Assembly: GCA_019120525.1 (NCBI GenBank)
Contig: DWUW01000368.1
Span: forward strand, 1-5,015
Reading direction: 5' to 3'
Source of the DNA: Candidatus Eisenbergiella stercorigallinarum
GTDB lineage: Bacteria > Bacillota > Clostridia > Lachnospirales > Lachnospiraceae
DNA length: 5,015 bases
Shown: positions 4,947 to 5,015 of the stretch, piece by piece
Numbering within the stretch: position 1 is the stretch's first letter
Layout of the letters: each line of letters starts with the position of its first letter
Notes under the pieces: model-generated
Database searches by the model: none
What the model saw: only the letters and a program-made list of their open reading frames with translations
What the model was told of the DNA's origin: nothing
Program-made: the position numbers and the translations under genes

Positions 4947-5015
4947 GGAGAAGTACCCAAGAGGCCGAAGGGACACCCCTGGAAAGGGTGCAGGTCGTTA
5001 ATAGCGGCGCGAGGG
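4947..5015 (+). tRNA. tRNA-Ser(GGA), 3' end beyond the window
   Basis: The acceptor 5' strand is GGAGAAG (4947-4953). The anticodon stem pairs CACCC (4974-4978) with GGGTG (4986-4990) around CTGGAAA, giving anticodon GGA at 4981-4983, which reads UCC and UCU. A long variable arm (about 4991-5010) with GTCG/CGGC around TTAATAG marks it as a class II serine tRNA. The window ends in GAGGG (5011-5015), the 5' half of the T stem, so the T loop, 3' acceptor strand, discriminator and any CCA lie outside. It is in tandem with tRNA-Ser(UGA), 61 bases away, and is presumably read from the promoter at 4607-4635. Confidence 0.95.

Noticed and set aside
4754..4960. Minus-strand open frame containing RGWDSNPRALADKRF
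   Set aside because: This is the well-known false protein produced by translating the antisense of tRNA-Ser. The tRNA cloverleaf at 4800-4885 explains the sequence fully.
1..5015. Mobile element, CRISPR array, toxin-antitoxin or defence genes
   Set aside because: No transposase, integrase, terminal inverted repeats, regularly spaced repeats or unassigned ORF of convincing coding character was seen; every substantial sense ORF is a known housekeeping gene.

Overview
The window is a compact, all plus-strand stretch of a bacterial chromosome. It most resembles a GC-rich member of the Clostridia, possibly Lachnospiraceae-like. That placement is an inference from gene order, AGGAGG-type ribosome binding sites, the sequence style of the proteins and tRNA genes without an encoded CCA; no 16S or other decisive marker is present.

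Bases 2-3726 hold five tightly packed genes: tsaE (5' end outside the window), tsaB, rimI, an RNase Z gene (rnz) and tsaD. Spacings run from a 14-base overlap to 15 bases, so they almost certainly form one operon. TsaE, TsaB and TsaD are three of the four core proteins that make the t6A37 modification on tRNAs reading ANN codons; the fourth, TsaC, is not here. RimI is an N-acetyltransferase that commonly travels with tsaB. RNase Z trims tRNA 3' ends. The operon is therefore largely a tRNA-maturation unit. ispD (MEP isoprenoid pathway) follows tsaD after 38 bases and is probably the last gene of the same transcript.

Bases 4527-4799 contain no convincing gene. They hold weak terminator candidates after ispD, a perfect consensus sigma-A promoter (TTGACA, 17 bases, TATAAT) preceded by A/T tracts, and a roughly 155-base leader that can fold extensively. 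The leader contains a 9-bp stem followed at once by TTTTTCTTTT, which looks like an intrinsic terminator placed just upstream of the tRNA genes.

Bases 4800-5015 carry two tandem serine tRNA genes, tRNA-Ser(UGA), complete, and tRNA-Ser(GGA), cut off by the window end. The first has no encoded CCA, so it is expected to need RNase Z and CCA addition.

Most of the window is ordinary conserved housekeeping DNA. The points worth a second look are the structured, attenuator-like leader before the tRNA-Ser pair, the low-complexity insertion with an internal near-repeat inside RimI, and the placement of rnz inside the t6A cluster. I see no mobile element, CRISPR array, phage gene or evident new defence system.
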